Assembly (NCBI GenBank): GCA_949372755.1
Contig: CASIBO010000003.1
Coordinates: 62,001 to 126,000, forward strand
Source: UBA9926 sp018645765
GTDB lineage: Bacteria > Pseudomonadota > Gammaproteobacteria > Pseudomonadales > Azotimanducaceae
Direction of reading: 5' to 3'
DNA: 64,000 nt
The notes under the pieces: model-generated
Database searches by the model: none
What the model was told of the DNA's origin: nothing
Seen by the model: only the letters and a program-made list of their open reading frames with translations
Program-made: the position numbers and the translations under genes
Shown: piece after piece, positions 45,794-55,383 of the stretch
Layout of the letters: the number at the start of each line of letters is the position of its first letter
Position numbering within the stretch: position 1 is the stretch's first letter

Positions 45794-46191
45794 CGGCTAA
45801 CCCCCAGCTTACCTTTCGGTATTTCGATCAACGCACCCAATGGGTTTGATCCAAGGCGCTCCGCTGCACGGTCTCGCATCGAGGCCAACCCTCCTTAGGA
45901 GAGAGTTATCAAGAAACGTCACTTGATTGATGATCTGGCCCTCAAGGATCGTTCTAATTTCTTTGTAACCCTCGGCAAGGAGACAAGCGGCTTGCGTCAA
46001 GCACAAGGTTTGTTTGACTTTGCGTGCCGTCTTATTTTGATCTTTTTTTTACTGCCCTGCCCTTATATTTGCTGCCCTTTTACTTGCAGCGCCTTTATTT
46101 TGAGCCTTTTTATCAGCGCCTAACCCCGATCAAGCGCCACGTTCCGCCGCTCGACGGCGCCGGCTCGACCCCACTGCAGGACTGCGGCACC
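45794..46191. other. 398-bp convergent gap with a degenerate 15-bp repeat
   Basis: The gap between roxA and the P450 gene contains no convincing gene. The frame at 45923-46123 encodes an odd cysteine/phenylalanine-rich peptide that simply reflects the T-rich repeat. A small palindrome, CTCCTTAGGAG, lies at about 45890-45900 and a T-run at 46043-46050. Confidence 0.5.
46060..46118. repeat. Degenerate 15-bp tandem repeat, four units
   Basis: The units are CCCTTATATTTGCTG, CCCTTTTACTTGCAG, CGCCTTTATTTTGAG and CCTTTTTATCAGCG (consensus [C]CCTTTTAnTTGCaG). They are contiguous, with further decayed copies on both sides (46024-46059 and 46119-46136). Confidence 0.75.
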
Positions 46192-47442
46192 TCACGCCGC
46201 TCGGACGGCTCGGCGATGCAACTTGACCGGCAGATCAGCAATACCTCGGACAAAGTTCGATGCAACCCGGACAGGCTCGCCAACCACTTCCACGCGCTCA
46301 AAGCGTTTCAAGATTTCTTCCCAAAGGATGCGCAGCTGCATTTCCGCTAAGCGATTGCCCATGCAACGATGGATCCCAAAGCCAAACGATAGATGATGCC
46401 GTGGATTCTGCCGGTCAATCCAAAACCGCTCAGGATCTTCAATCGCAGTCTCATCTCGGTTGCCTGACACATACCACATGACGACCTTATCGCCGGCTTT
46501 AATCAATTGATCCTGAAACTGCACGTCGTGTTTTGCGATACGCCGCATATGAGTCAGCGGCGTCTGCCACCGAATAATTTCGGGAATCATGGAAGGAATC
46601 AACCCCGGGTTGGCAGTCAACTTTTGATATTCGGCTGGATACTGGTTCAGCCCCAAAACGCCACCGGAGATCGAGTTTCGGGTTGTGTCGTTCCCGCCAA
46701 CAATCAACAAGATTAAGTTTCCCAGGTATTCCATCGGATCCATTTCCGAGGTTGCCGGGTCATTTGCCATCAACGTAATCAGGTCATTGTGCTCCCTTGG
46801 ATCCCAATGCACGCGTTCGTTCCAGAGATCAGTGAATTCGCTCAGGCACTGCATTAAACCCTCCCGTCGGTCCTCATCCGGCAGCGTGCCCCCTGTGGCC
46901 ACGCTTGATGTGACCAGGTCAGACCACTGCGTTAATTTTCTGCGCTGCTCAAACGGAAAATCAAATATTGTCGCCAGCATCTGAGTCGTGAGCTCAACCG
47001 ACACATGCTCGACCCAGTTAAAAGACTCGCCCGTGGGTAAATCATCCAATATCCAGCCAGCACGCTGACGAATCACCGGTTCAAGCTTTGCTAAATTCAT
47101 GGGCGCCACAACGCCCGTCACCGCCTTGCGTTGCAAATCGTGTTTGGGTGGGTCCATCGAGATAAAATTGGGCGCCTCAAAATCTGCACTGCGATTACCG
47201 ATACTGACCCCGCCTTGAGAGGAGAAATCGTGGTGATTTTTATCCACCGCCATAATGTCGTGGAAACGCGTAATGGACCAATAAGGTCCAAACGGACTCT
47301 CCTTGCAATAGTGCACCGGCGCTTCTTTTCTGAGTCGCGCAAAGATTGGACGAAAAGCATCGTTCTTAAAAATCATCGGATCCGACACATCGATCCTGGA
47401 CAAATCCTCTCCTACGCTCAATGGATCAAATGCTTCGTTCAT
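46192..47442 (-). CDS. Cytochrome P450, CYP153-like
   Basis: This P450 of about 416 residues has the heme-binding loop FGFGIHRCMG (Cys360), the ExxR motif in PEIIRW and an I-helix LLIVGGNDTTRNS. The N-terminal region IDVSDPMIFKNDAFRPIFARLRKEAPVHYC followed by FGPYWSITRFHDIMAVD resembles bacterial CYP153, which hydroxylates the terminal carbon of alkanes and fatty-chain compounds. CYP124/125-type activity is a possible alternative. The frame opens at TTG 47457. ATG 47442 is preferred, with GGGA nine bases upstream. Its ferredoxin and reductase are not in the window. It is divergent from the kinase gene at 47588. Confidence 0.85.
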   Translation of the reverse strand: MNEAFDPLSVGEDLSRIDVSDPMIFKNDAFRPIFARLRKEAPVHYCKESPFGPYWSITRFHDIMAVDKNHHDFSSQGGVSIGNRSADFEAPNFISMDPPKHDLQRKAVTGVVAPMNLAKLEPVIRQRAGWILDDLPTGESFNWVEHVSVELTTQMLATIFDFPFEQRRKLTQWSDLVTSSVATGGTLPDEDRREGLMQCLSEFTDLWNERVHWDPREHNDLITLMANDPATSEMDPMEYLGNLILLIVGGNDTTRNSISGGVLGLNQYPAEYQKLTANPGLIPSMIPEIIRWQTPLTHMRRIAKHDVQFQDQLIKAGDKVVMWYVSGNRDETAIEDPERFWIDRQNPRHHLSFGFGIHRCMGNRLAEMQLRILWEEILKRFERVEVVGEPVRVASNFVRGIADLPVKLHRRAVRAA

Positions 47443-47587
47443 CGCCGTCTGTCCCAATTATTCTTTCCAAGAACTGTGACATTTAAACCCGATCCTTGCA
47501 ATATCAACCCATAGGCCCGAGTCATTGACATCTTTATGCCCGCGACGTTGAATAAAACCTCTAGACAAACTGATAAGAAGGGCCGCC

Positions 47588-48931
47588 ATGACCAACCAGC
47601 CAACCGACACGACCATCCCAAAGGGCATGGAACTCCCCGCGAAACTAGCAAACATTAATGCGGCTTTCCTGAGTCAATTGCTCACAGCCCGAGGACTGCT
47701 CGAAGCCGACAATGAGGTCACTGCCATTGAGGAGGCTGGCGTTGGCATGACCGCGGGCTATTTTTCAGATATCAAAAAAATTCATTGCCTCTTTAAATCA
47801 CCGACCAACTGTCCCGCGCATTTTGTCGCTAAGGCTTGGCCAGACTTTGAGATGCTGCCGGGCGAGGCCATCAGTGACATGTTCGTCAAAGACATCAAAG
47901 GCTACATGATTCCCGCCGAGCGATTCTTTCCGCGGCCGGTTGTCTATCTTGCTGACTTTGATCAAACGAACAACCGATGGGGCCTGATCATGGAGGACGT
48001 CGATCAATATGCTCAGCAAAAGGTTCATGAAACCGAATTAACGCTCGATGAAGTGCTGCAGATGATTCCGGGCCTTGTGGATTGCGCCGTCGCTTGGGAA
48101 GGTTGTGACTCTGGCGAACGCGCTGACACGCTCGCCGAATTTGACGTGGGCCACTGGGGATCGGCGGAAAACCTTGCGTTGTATAAAGATGTAATGCCCG
48201 CGGGCGCCAAATTATTCGACAAAGTCGTCTCGATGACCGAATCCGATCTCAACGACGGCACCTCTTGGCAAACGCTTTTTGGCACTGGGGTTGCCGAGTT
48301 GTTTACCAACAAGCTTGATGCGCACTTTTCAAGAATAAACCCTGCGCTCGGCGCGACCTGTACTTTGAGTCATGGCGATCTGCGGGGTGACAATTTATTT
48401 TTCTGCCCCAAAACAGCGGCAAATCCCCATGGCTGGTTAACCATCGATTTTCAATTGCTATTTAAAGGCCCTATCCCATCTGACCTAGCCTACTTGCTGA
48501 GCAGCGGCAGTGTCTTACCTGAAGTCTATGAAGCCGACAATCGTAACCGTATCCTCAGAACTTTTTTTGAGCTGTTTAAAACAAAAACCCAATGCTACCC
48601 GGATTATACATTCGAGCAATTTGAAGCGGAATTTGCAGCGATGTGTACGGTTATGTATATCTATTATATTGGCATGGGCGGCGCGATCTGGCGGGCCGCG
48701 GCGTTCGAGAATGAACAGCCCGGTCGAATCGAACTGGGCAGCGAGCCCTTCACAATCGATGATCTCGCCCCGGAAGAGCTCCGAAAACGCATGTGGTGGC
48801 GAAAAACCATTCGCAACAATCGGGTTTTATTCAACGATTTACAGTTGGTAACGCTTTGGCAATCGATGCCCGATAATGCCAGCGGCACTGGGGCGTGGGT
48901 TGAACTTCCGCCGCACTTAACCGCGCCCTGA
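47588..48931 (+). CDS. APH/ecdysteroid-kinase-like phosphotransferase family protein
   Basis: This 447-residue kinase-fold protein has the catalytic loop HGDLRGDN (262-269) and the metal-binding motif DFQ (287-289). The N-terminal domain includes HFVAKAWPDFEMLPGEAISDMF, with a lysine likely to bind ATP phosphates, and WGLIMEDVDQY as the hinge. Such proteins are often called phosphotransferase or oxidoreductase family proteins in steroid or hydrocarbon degraders. GAAGGG five bases upstream supports the ATG. It is divergent from the P450 gene with a 145-bp shared promoter region, which suggests a common theme. The substrate is unknown. Confidence 0.8.
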   Translation: MTNQPTDTTIPKGMELPAKLANINAAFLSQLLTARGLLEADNEVTAIEEAGVGMTAGYFSDIKKIHCLFKSPTNCPAHFVAKAWPDFEMLPGEAISDMFVKDIKGYMIPAERFFPRPVVYLADFDQTNNRWGLIMEDVDQYAQQKVHETELTLDEVLQMIPGLVDCAVAWEGCDSGERADTLAEFDVGHWGSAENLALYKDVMPAGAKLFDKVVSMTESDLNDGTSWQTLFGTGVAELFTNKLDAHFSRINPALGATCTLSHGDLRGDNLFFCPKTAANPHGWLTIDFQLLFKGPIPSDLAYLLSSGSVLPEVYEADNRNRILRTFFELFKTKTQCYPDYTFEQFEAEFAAMCTVMYIYYIGMGGAIWRAAAFENEQPGRIELGSEPFTIDDLAPEELRKRMWWRKTIRNNRVLFNDLQLVTLWQSMPDNASGTGAWVELPPHLTAP

Positions 48932-48998
48932 AACAAGGCGAAAGGCACAAAGTGTGCCCACTGCATCCGGACGCTCGAGGCAATTGTTCGAACACTGA

Positions 48999-49028
48999 GT
49001 ACCCGCAGATTTAACCCTCTGCGGGTAT
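48999..49028. terminator. Bidirectional hairpin between convergent genes
   Basis: A perfect nine-base stem (ACCCGCAGA 49001-49009 with TCTGCGGGT 49018-49026), extended by T-A and G-T pairs, lies between the kinase stop (48931) and the SDR stop (49043). There is no long U-tract on either side. The position argues for a shared terminator. Confidence 0.6.
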
Positions 49029-49042
49029 TGGCCTGCCAGCGC

Positions 49043-49819
49043 TTAACTACCGCCGTTGATCGTTATGGTCTGCCCCGTCATCCAACTTGATGCTTCTGAC
49101 GCAAGGTACACTACCGCTGGCGCGATATCTTCCGGGTCGCCCAAGCGACCCAGAGGAATATTCATACGCTCGCCCATTTGCGGCAGGTCTTCTTCTTTTA
49201 AACCGAGAAATTCCATGAACACTTCGGTGGGAATAGGACCTGGTGAAACACCGTTGACCCGAATATTGTATCGAGCCAACTCGGCGCCCAGGGTCTGGGT
49301 TAAATTATTCACACCGCTTTTTGCAACCGCATAAGGCCCATTGAACGGCGATGCGCGATTGGCTGCCTGGGACGAGATGTTAATAATAGTGCCGCCACCA
49401 CTATCTTTCATAATGTCGGCCGCCGCCTGTGCACCGGTCCAGACTGCTTTTAAATTCAGGTTCATTTGGAAATCCCATTGCCGCTCTGGCAATTCGAGCA
49501 ACGTGCGCGCAACCCGATCATCTGCACCTCCGGCATTGCTGACCCAGCAGGTTAACCCACCCATTTCATCCCGAGCGCGCGCCGCAAGCGCCTTAACTTG
49601 CTCGATATCCATTACGTCACAGGTGGCTGCCAGTGCGCGTCGGCCTTTGGCTCGGATCTTTTCGGCAACCGCCTCGACTTCCGCCGTTCGTCTCGCCGCC
49701 ACCACCACGTCAGCACCGGCATCAGCCAAACCGAGCGCAATGGCCTCGCCGATACCACGACCACCACCGGTAACCACAGCAACCTGCCCACTGATCTGAA
49801 ATCTGTCTAATATGCCCAT
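49043..49819 (-). CDS. Short-chain dehydrogenase/reductase
   Basis: This 258-residue classical SDR has the cofactor motif TGGGRGIGEAIALG (about 18-31), NAGG near 94, and the catalytic Ser in INISSQAANRASPFNGPYAVAKSG with Tyr and Lys in YAVAK. The C-terminal WMTGQTITINGGS is typical of the 3-oxoacyl-ACP reductase-like group. It oxidises or reduces a hydroxy/keto group with NAD(P)H. AAGGAG six bases upstream supports the start. It lies downstream of the alpha/beta hydrolase gene on the same strand, but with a 540-bp gap. Substrate unknown. Confidence 0.9.
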   Translation of the reverse strand: MGILDRFQISGQVAVVTGGGRGIGEAIALGLADAGADVVVAARRTAEVEAVAEKIRAKGRRALAATCDVMDIEQVKALAARARDEMGGLTCWVSNAGGADDRVARTLLELPERQWDFQMNLNLKAVWTGAQAAADIMKDSGGGTIINISSQAANRASPFNGPYAVAKSGVNNLTQTLGAELARYNIRVNGVSPGPIPTEVFMEFLGLKEEDLPQMGERMNIPLGRLGDPEDIAPAVVYLASEASSWMTGQTITINGGS

Positions 49820-50360
49820 ACCCTACTCCTTGGTTCTGTCATGATCTGACGTTGATGAATCACTTTCACTCTGCGCAAACCTCAGCTAGTGCCACGTTCA
49901 GCGCACCCACATTTAAACCCTTGTGTTTTCGCAATGTCCAGCGCCAATTACCCCGTCTTCGGTCACGCACCCAAAATGCCAGCGCCAAGGCTGACATAAT
50001 TCGGAGTCAACCGGCTCATTCAAAGCCTTTACCAACTGGTTCAGGGTCTCGACCCAAAAATACGCCAACGCACAATGCTTCGACGTACCGTCTTCAACCG
50101 CACCTTCTTTTTGAGCTCACCCGTTATTAAGGCACACGGCGATTGAGCAAGACCGTTATAAGCTGCGCCAGCTTGGCCAACTTTCGCATGGTTTTAAAAC
50201 ATCGCCGAAGCGCTAATTGTGTGAGCGACGCTTACCGCAAGGCTGATGGCTGCGCGGCCCAATTATCCTCATGCCTTAAAAAGGGCGCGCGCCATTGCTT
50301 CCAAATTCTTTACGGCCTACGATCCGGCCACCGGCTTTTAGCGTTTAATTCGGGTAGCGT
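49820..50360. other. 541-bp gap with no recognised gene
   Basis: Only short frames without family resemblance are seen on both strands. Base composition is similar to the surroundings. A small GGCC stem is at about 50316-50331. It may be a decayed gene, because the region is longer than neighbouring gaps, but no homologous fragment could be recognised. Confidence 0.5.
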
Positions 50361-51077
50361 TTACTTCGGGGTCTGAGTCCTTAAAAATTGCCGGACCCGT
50401 TCGGCCGTCGTTTCAGCATCGTCCTTCCAAGCCGTAATGAGCTCGGCATTGGGTGCCAAAGCAGCAATATCGCGGGAAATCGACTCGGGATGATAAAGGT
50501 CTTGCCCCATCAGCACCAAAAGCGGGTTGTCACACTGGGCGACGTCTGCCCTGGACGCACTAAACACAAACTCGGCATCATATAAATTGGCCCGAAAGGA
50601 CGACAAGGTCTGCTCTGTCAGCGTTGGGTCTAGCCGCCTCTGATCGACGGCCCAGCCATCAAACATGTCATAAAAAGCGGCTTGATTCTGATCGAGACCA
50701 ATGGACTGCTGAATCACCGCCGCGGCGACTCGCGACGGCGCCGCTCGCATCAAGCCAAAGCTGAACGCCCCACCAATACAACCGCCGAGGAGATGGCATT
50801 GGTCAACCTGCAAGTAATCCAGCAATCTTAGGTGGTCCTGTGTATAAGTAGCCCAATTGTCTGCTGCTGTAATCGGTGCATGGGATCTACCGGCATTTCT
50901 TTGATCCATGGCGATCACCTTAAAGTCATGCTGCAATGCCTCGATTGGATTCCAAGGTCCGTGCGCCCAGAAATCCATCGCTGAACGCATACCGCCCGGT
51001 GCAAACAGCAACACCGGAAACCCATCCCCATAAATCTCATAATGCAGATCAACGTCTTGGTCTTGAAAATGCGCCAT
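50361..51077 (-). CDS. Alpha/beta hydrolase with a cysteine at the nucleophile position
   Basis: This 238-residue alpha/beta-hydrolase fold protein has PVLLFAPGGM as the oxyanion region and VIAMDQRNAGRS as strand 4. The nucleophile elbow is LLGGCIGGAF, so residue 100 is Cys where Ser is usual. The acid is in LLVLMGQDLYHP. The expected late histidine is not obvious: the C-terminus reads ELITAWKDDAETTAER. A cysteine nucleophile is known in dienelactone hydrolases. Without the histidine the protein may be a lyase-like or non-catalytic member. AAGGAG five bases upstream supports the start. It is preceded by the MaoC-like gene on the same strand. Confidence 0.8.
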   Translation of the reverse strand: MAHFQDQDVDLHYEIYGDGFPVLLFAPGGMRSAMDFWAHGPWNPIEALQHDFKVIAMDQRNAGRSHAPITAADNWATYTQDHLRLLDYLQVDQCHLLGGCIGGAFSFGLMRAAPSRVAAAVIQQSIGLDQNQAAFYDMFDGWAVDQRRLDPTLTEQTLSSFRANLYDAEFVFSASRADVAQCDNPLLVLMGQDLYHPESISRDIAALAPNAELITAWKDDAETTAERVRQFLRTQTPK

Positions 51078-51223
51078 TTTGACTCCTTAAAATGTGTGAT
51101 TCCGAACCGGTCCGGATGCGTTCTATTCACCGCAATTTGCTTGTTATACGGGTACGCCTCGAACGTAATGAAGGCCTTTTACGCTGAAAGGCCCATATGC
51201 TTTAGCCAATTGTAGCTTTCGGC

Positions 51224-52015
51224 TTAGGCACTACGGGGGCGCCGCGCTAGGTTATGAATCTGTATCTCGGTTGCGACTTTTTCGCCCTTGATGAGTCCTA
51301 CCGCGCTTTGATCCGGCATCACGCCAACCCAAACGGCTTCATCCCAAAAAATCGGTCGCCTGAAATAAATCACAACGTTCATTTGATCAATCCCATCCTG
51401 CCAAAGCGCGGCAGTGATTAAATGAACACCTTGTCCGCCGCCAATGATGGGCGCACGAAACCCGCCGGCGCGGGCAGCTTCAACATTATAGTGAATCGCA
51501 TTGCCTTCACTGCTGTAAGCTCTGGTCGCCTCCGGGGATAACGCGTAGCGTGCAATCGGTTGTAGCGCACCCGCGTCTAAAATAACGGGTGCCGCCTGCT
51601 CGCCAGCGCCTCGCGTCCCAACCCGCTCGGGACTGGGCTTAAGCGATTCGCGCGTAACAGACAGCACCGGCGTGCCGTCCGTCAGAGTAATTTCGACCTC
51701 TGTTCGAATTCGTCGCCCCCTGGGCACGGGTCTGACCCACTGTATTTGCCCCGTTAAGGTAAGATCTTCATCCAACGGCACTGGGCGATGCTGAATCAGT
51801 TCGGTCAGCATATTCACATTACCTTCAGCCGAAATTCCGGACTCCGCGCCCGCTTGAATGCTCAACCCAATAAAGAAGGCGGGATCGCATTGACGGCCAT
51901 AGATACTCGGGTCGATGCCAATCGCGCCAAGTTTCTCGGCCTGATACTGCCGCGTCACGGCGAAGGTTTTCGGTATGATCTGCAATCCCGCCTTCGGTTC
52001 CAGCCAATCCGGCAT
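51224..52015 (-). CDS. MaoC-like double-hotdog hydratase/dehydratase
   Basis: This 263-residue protein has two hotdog domains. The N-terminal half (about 1-130) resembles the FAS1-type dehydratase domain. The C-terminal half carries the MaoC hydratase motif in YSSEGNAIHYNVEAARAGGFRAPIIGGGQGVHL, with catalytic Asn/His in NAIHYN. It would add water to, or remove it from, an enoyl/hydroxyacyl thioester. GAGGAGG five bases upstream supports the ATG. It lies 44 bp downstream of the symporter gene, so the two are probably one transcript: uptake followed by CoA-thioester conversion of an acid. Confidence 0.8.
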   Translation of the reverse strand: MPDWLEPKAGLQIIPKTFAVTRQYQAEKLGAIGIDPSIYGRQCDPAFFIGLSIQAGAESGISAEGNVNMLTELIQHRPVPLDEDLTLTGQIQWVRPVPRGRRIRTEVEITLTDGTPVLSVTRESLKPSPERVGTRGAGEQAAPVILDAGALQPIARYALSPEATRAYSSEGNAIHYNVEAARAGGFRAPIIGGGQGVHLITAALWQDGIDQMNVVIYFRRPIFWDEAVWVGVMPDQSAVGLIKGEKVATEIQIHNLARRPRSA

Positions 52016-52059
52016 AACAGCCTCCTCGAAGATTTATTAAGGTGCCCAACGGACCCGTA

Positions 52060-53532
52060 TCATTCTGCCTCAACGGCCGCCCGCGCCCGGCGTGCGAACA
52101 AATTTAAATTTTCAGACGCACTATGCTGGGTCGCAAGCGAGACCAATACCAAAACCGGCATACCAACCCCCCAGCCTAAATAGGCGGCGGTAAACCCATA
52201 AGGCTCCCCGACGGCCATCCAAATCACTGCGCTGCCGCCCCCGCAAACCATACTTGCAAAGGCGCCTGTCGCGGTCGTCCGCTGCCAAAAAAGCAGGCCT
52301 AACATCGGGAAAAATAAACCTGCCGCGCCAAAAGTATAGGCATATAAAATGAGGTCTAAGACATTGGGCACTAAATACGCCAAACCAATGGCAAGTAAAC
52401 CCAAAACGATTGTTAGGATTCGAGCGCAACGTAATAATTGCGCATCAGAGGCGTCAGGGCGCCACCACTTTTTATAAAAGTCATTGGTGATTATCGCGAC
52501 TGGCCCTATTAAACACGAGTCTGCTGTGGACATGACCGCGGCAATGTAGGCCGCAATCACAATCCCTGCAATGCCAGCCGGAAGAATCGTTAAGATCATC
52601 ATAGGCGTTGCCAGCTCAGGATCACTCAGTTGCGGCATCAACATTCGAGCGAGCAGCCCCACAAATGTCGCACTGACGGCGAACAATGGCCATTCAATTG
52701 GCACACCCGTGATTAAAAAGGCTCGCTGCGCAACCGCCGCACTTCTAGCCGCGACGATGCGTTGCATCGCAGCGATTGAGATAAACCAAACTGGGAAAAC
52801 CGCTAAAAACCACCCAATCAGTTGCTTTGGCTCAAGCGCCATCCAGTTCACCATGGATTGGGTTTCAGGATCTGCCTCAAAATGCGCGATCACAGCCCCC
52901 AAACCACCCACCTTAATGAGGCCGAGTGGCACCAACAGCAGAACAATACCGACGAACAGGACCGCCATCTGAAACACATCGGTATAGATGACCGCCTTGA
53001 GCCCCCCCATCGCGGTGTAGCCTAGAATCACCAATCCTGACACGAAAATTGCGAGGCTCAAATCCATTGTCATCGTCACTTGTAATAACTTTCCGCCGGC
53101 AATGATTTGCCCGCCAACAAACGAAAACCAACTGAGCGCAATAACAAGGGCCGCCAACCGCCCCGTTTTCAGATCAAAACGATCCGTAAATAAATCGCCC
53201 GTGGTTAAACCTTGCGATTGGTCCGACCAAATTTTCAGTCGGGGCACGAGTAAAAACGACACCATTACGACACTCAGGCCGGAAATAGCAATCAGCCATG
53301 AACCGGAGATACCTAAGGTAAATCCTAAACCGCCCATCGCAATACTAAAGCCGCCGCCCAAATCCGTCGCCGCTGTTGATGCGGTGGTTTGGACCAGTCC
53401 CATATTACGGTCGGCCGCTAGAAACGATCCCAGCGCCCCCTCACCTCGAGCCCGAACCATGATCCGCCAACCGATCACGAGCAGCACCACAAAGTACGCG
53501 ATGATCGCCAATCCGTCTAAAAAACTTAGCAT
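52060..53532 (-). CDS. Sodium:solute symporter (SSS family)
   Basis: This 490-residue membrane protein has about 13 helices. SSS-family hallmarks are SFLAADRNMGLVQTTASTAATDLGGG near the N-terminus, GYTAMGGLKAVIYTDVFQMAVLF in the middle and ADSCLIGPVAIITNDFYKKWW later. It imports a small organic solute with sodium, consistent with a marine lifestyle. The ribosome site is poor. It is the first gene of a likely unit with the MaoC-like gene. The substrate, such as a carboxylate or amino acid, is unknown. Confidence 0.88.
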   Translation of the reverse strand: MLSFLDGLAIIAYFVVLLVIGWRIMVRARGEGALGSFLAADRNMGLVQTTASTAATDLGGGFSIAMGGLGFTLGISGSWLIAISGLSVVMVSFLLVPRLKIWSDQSQGLTTGDLFTDRFDLKTGRLAALVIALSWFSFVGGQIIAGGKLLQVTMTMDLSLAIFVSGLVILGYTAMGGLKAVIYTDVFQMAVLFVGIVLLLVPLGLIKVGGLGAVIAHFEADPETQSMVNWMALEPKQLIGWFLAVFPVWFISIAAMQRIVAARSAAVAQRAFLITGVPIEWPLFAVSATFVGLLARMLMPQLSDPELATPMMILTILPAGIAGIVIAAYIAAVMSTADSCLIGPVAIITNDFYKKWWRPDASDAQLLRCARILTIVLGLLAIGLAYLVPNVLDLILYAYTFGAAGLFFPMLGLLFWQRTTATGAFASMVCGGGSAVIWMAVGEPYGFTAAYLGWGVGMPVLVLVSLATQHSASENLNLFARRARAAVEAE

Positions 53533-53593
53533 GATTGGCCCAATCTAAAAGGTCTCACGCGCTCGAGGGTGCCCCTCAACACATTCGAAGCTG

Positions 53594-54241
53594 TCATAAC
53601 GCATCCGGGGCTTCAAAACGGCTGTTGCCCCAAGATTCCCAAAAGGTTACGGCCGCCGCCGGTGCTCGGGCCGCAGGCTTCAAGGTCGCATTTTTAGTAT
53701 AAGCCGCTGGCAGCATCACTGTTTGCGTGATCCCCTCCGGGATACCCAAGAGTCGTGCAACGTCCGCTGCACGGGCATTTAACAGTGAGGTCCAGGTTGT
53801 TCCAATGCCCCGTCCGCGAAGCGCCAACATCAACGACCAAGCGGCCGGCAAAATGGAGCCATAAAAGCCGATTTGCCCACCAATTTCCTTCGGCGGCTCC
53901 CCCACGGCGCAAACCAAGATCATGCAAGGAATGTCGTGCAAACGGTCCATCAACGCTCGGTGAGATGACTTCAATGGCAATCCACGCTCGGCCATAAGCG
54001 TTGTGAGCGTTTCACAGTACAACGCCGCAATCGCGGCTTTTTTTTCCGCCTCGGTCACAACGAGAAATCGCCAACCCTCACCGATCAGCCCCGTTGGCGC
54101 CTGAACAGCAACATCGATGCACGCATAGAGATCCGCTTGCTCAATTGGTCTGTCAAAATCCAAGTTTCGACGAACCGATCGAGTGGTCTTTAAGTGATGC
54201 TCAAAAAAAAGCACTTGCTCCATTGCGTCATCCAAACCCAT
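53594..54241 (-). CDS. Nitroreductase family protein (second copy)
   Basis: This 215-residue FMN-dependent protein has LKTTRSVRRNLDFDRPIEQADLY, AVQAPTGLIGEGWRFLVVT, and the C-terminal RGRGIGTTWTSLLNARAADVARLLGIPEG. It is only loosely similar to the copy at 39468. ATG 54223 (M7) may be the true start, because AGGGG sits too close to ATG 54241. It lies 67 bp downstream of the GST gene on the same strand and 61 bp upstream of the symporter gene. The reductase substrate is unknown. Confidence 0.83.
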   Translation of the reverse strand: MGLDDAMEQVLFFEHHLKTTRSVRRNLDFDRPIEQADLYACIDVAVQAPTGLIGEGWRFLVVTEAEKKAAIAALYCETLTTLMAERGLPLKSSHRALMDRLHDIPCMILVCAVGEPPKEIGGQIGFYGSILPAAWSLMLALRGRGIGTTWTSLLNARAADVARLLGIPEGITQTVMLPAAYTKNATLKPAARAPAAAVTFWESWGNSRFEAPDAL

Positions 54242-54308
54242 TCCCCTTGGTGCGCCTGCTCATGCGCTATGTGTCGTTCTATCAACTACCCAAAACCTAA
54301 ACACATCC

Positions 54309-55064
54309 TTAAAAATCGAGTGGCTGTTGAAGATGCGTCTTAAATATAAAATCGCGATGCGCGAGCAGGATCGGATCATACCCTGATAACAGCTGCCCCG
54401 GTATTTCATAGGCAACTCGCGAGGCGGCCTGCATCGGGTTGACCTCATCTGGCAGGGGCGCGAGCAGGTTAGAAAAATAAGCCCAGTAAAGATCGGCGGC
54501 CGTTAGTTGATCACCAATAAGATAGCCCGTTGTGCTCGCGGTCAGCGCGCCTGCCAGATCGCGTAAAAAGCATTGCGCGCTTACGAGCATGGATTCTTGA
54601 CGGCTTTCATCATAACCATAGGCTGAAAACATCGGGTTTGCCGCACGCACCTCAGGATTCATCTGACGGGCCCAGTTATCAAAAATCAAATGCCGGGCGC
54701 ACCAACCAAATCCCGCTTCGCCTGCGATCTCTTGGATCCACCCCGTAACCTGAATCCGGGCCGAGCGCGCTTGGGGCAGCAGCGAGGGCCCACTGCCAAG
54801 ACGCTCTGCCAGTTGCAACAGCTCGAGTGCTCGCGTCGTTGGGGCCTCTCCAGGGTAGACTGCAATGGGTGCATTGCGGTGCCCGGTCCACGCGACCAGC
54901 GCGTCGTTCGCCGCCGCGGGTATTTGAGGCACCGCCAGAAAGGATATTTGGTGATGTCTGAACAGGGCTTTTGCTGACTCACTCCAAGGCCCTGGCACCC
55001 CCGCGTTAACAACGAGCGCTAAGCCAGCGCTCGCTTGAGCAGCTTTAATCGAAACATAGTCCAT
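54309..55064 (-). CDS. Glutathione S-transferase-like protein
   Basis: This 251-residue protein has a GST C-terminal helical domain recognisable at LIGDQLTAADLYWAYFSNLLAPLP. Its N-terminal half, including ALFRHHQISFLAVPQIP and WTGHRNAPIAVYPGEAPTTRALELLQLAERL, is compatible with a thioredoxin-like GST domain lacking an obvious catalytic Cys/Ser. GAGGA nine bases upstream supports the ATG. It may act in detoxification or as an isomerase in a catabolic pathway. It belongs to the minus-strand run with nitroreductase, symporter and MaoC-like genes. Confidence 0.7.
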   Translation of the reverse strand: MDYVSIKAAQASAGLALVVNAGVPGPWSESAKALFRHHQISFLAVPQIPAAANDALVAWTGHRNAPIAVYPGEAPTTRALELLQLAERLGSGPSLLPQARSARIQVTGWIQEIAGEAGFGWCARHLIFDNWARQMNPEVRAANPMFSAYGYDESRQESMLVSAQCFLRDLAGALTASTTGYLIGDQLTAADLYWAYFSNLLAPLPDEVNPMQAASRVAYEIPGQLLSGYDPILLAHRDFIFKTHLQQPLDF

Positions 55065-55383
55065 AACGTCTTATCCTCACAGGCCTACTTGAACACAGCC
55101 TTGAATCATTCAAACGAGGCCCTCAAGCCCTAAAATAGAAAAGGTAATCGCTGCGCTTTGAATGACCGATGGTTAACTTGTATCAAATTCGGCACGCTTC
55201 CGCAAAAACCCATCTTTGCTCGAGCAGATTTGTCTTGATCCGGGTTACGGCAGACAACTTGCAGAGCCAAACGATCTTTTAAACCGGAACCGAACCTGAC
55301 GGATCCCTCATGCGACGCGCGTCAACCCAGCTTTGATCCAACGCCTGAACCATCGCTTGGTCGACCGGCGCGATTAAAACCGC
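55065..55383. other. 319-bp gap with no recognised feature
   Basis: This lies between the motB stop and the GST start, both on the minus strand. No open frame, repeat or clear terminator is seen. The GST promoter is expected here. Confidence 0.5.

Noticed and set aside
45923..46123. 66-codon frame with many Cys and Phe after roxA
   Set aside because: It is translated from the T-rich 15-bp repeat; composition, not protein selection, explains it.
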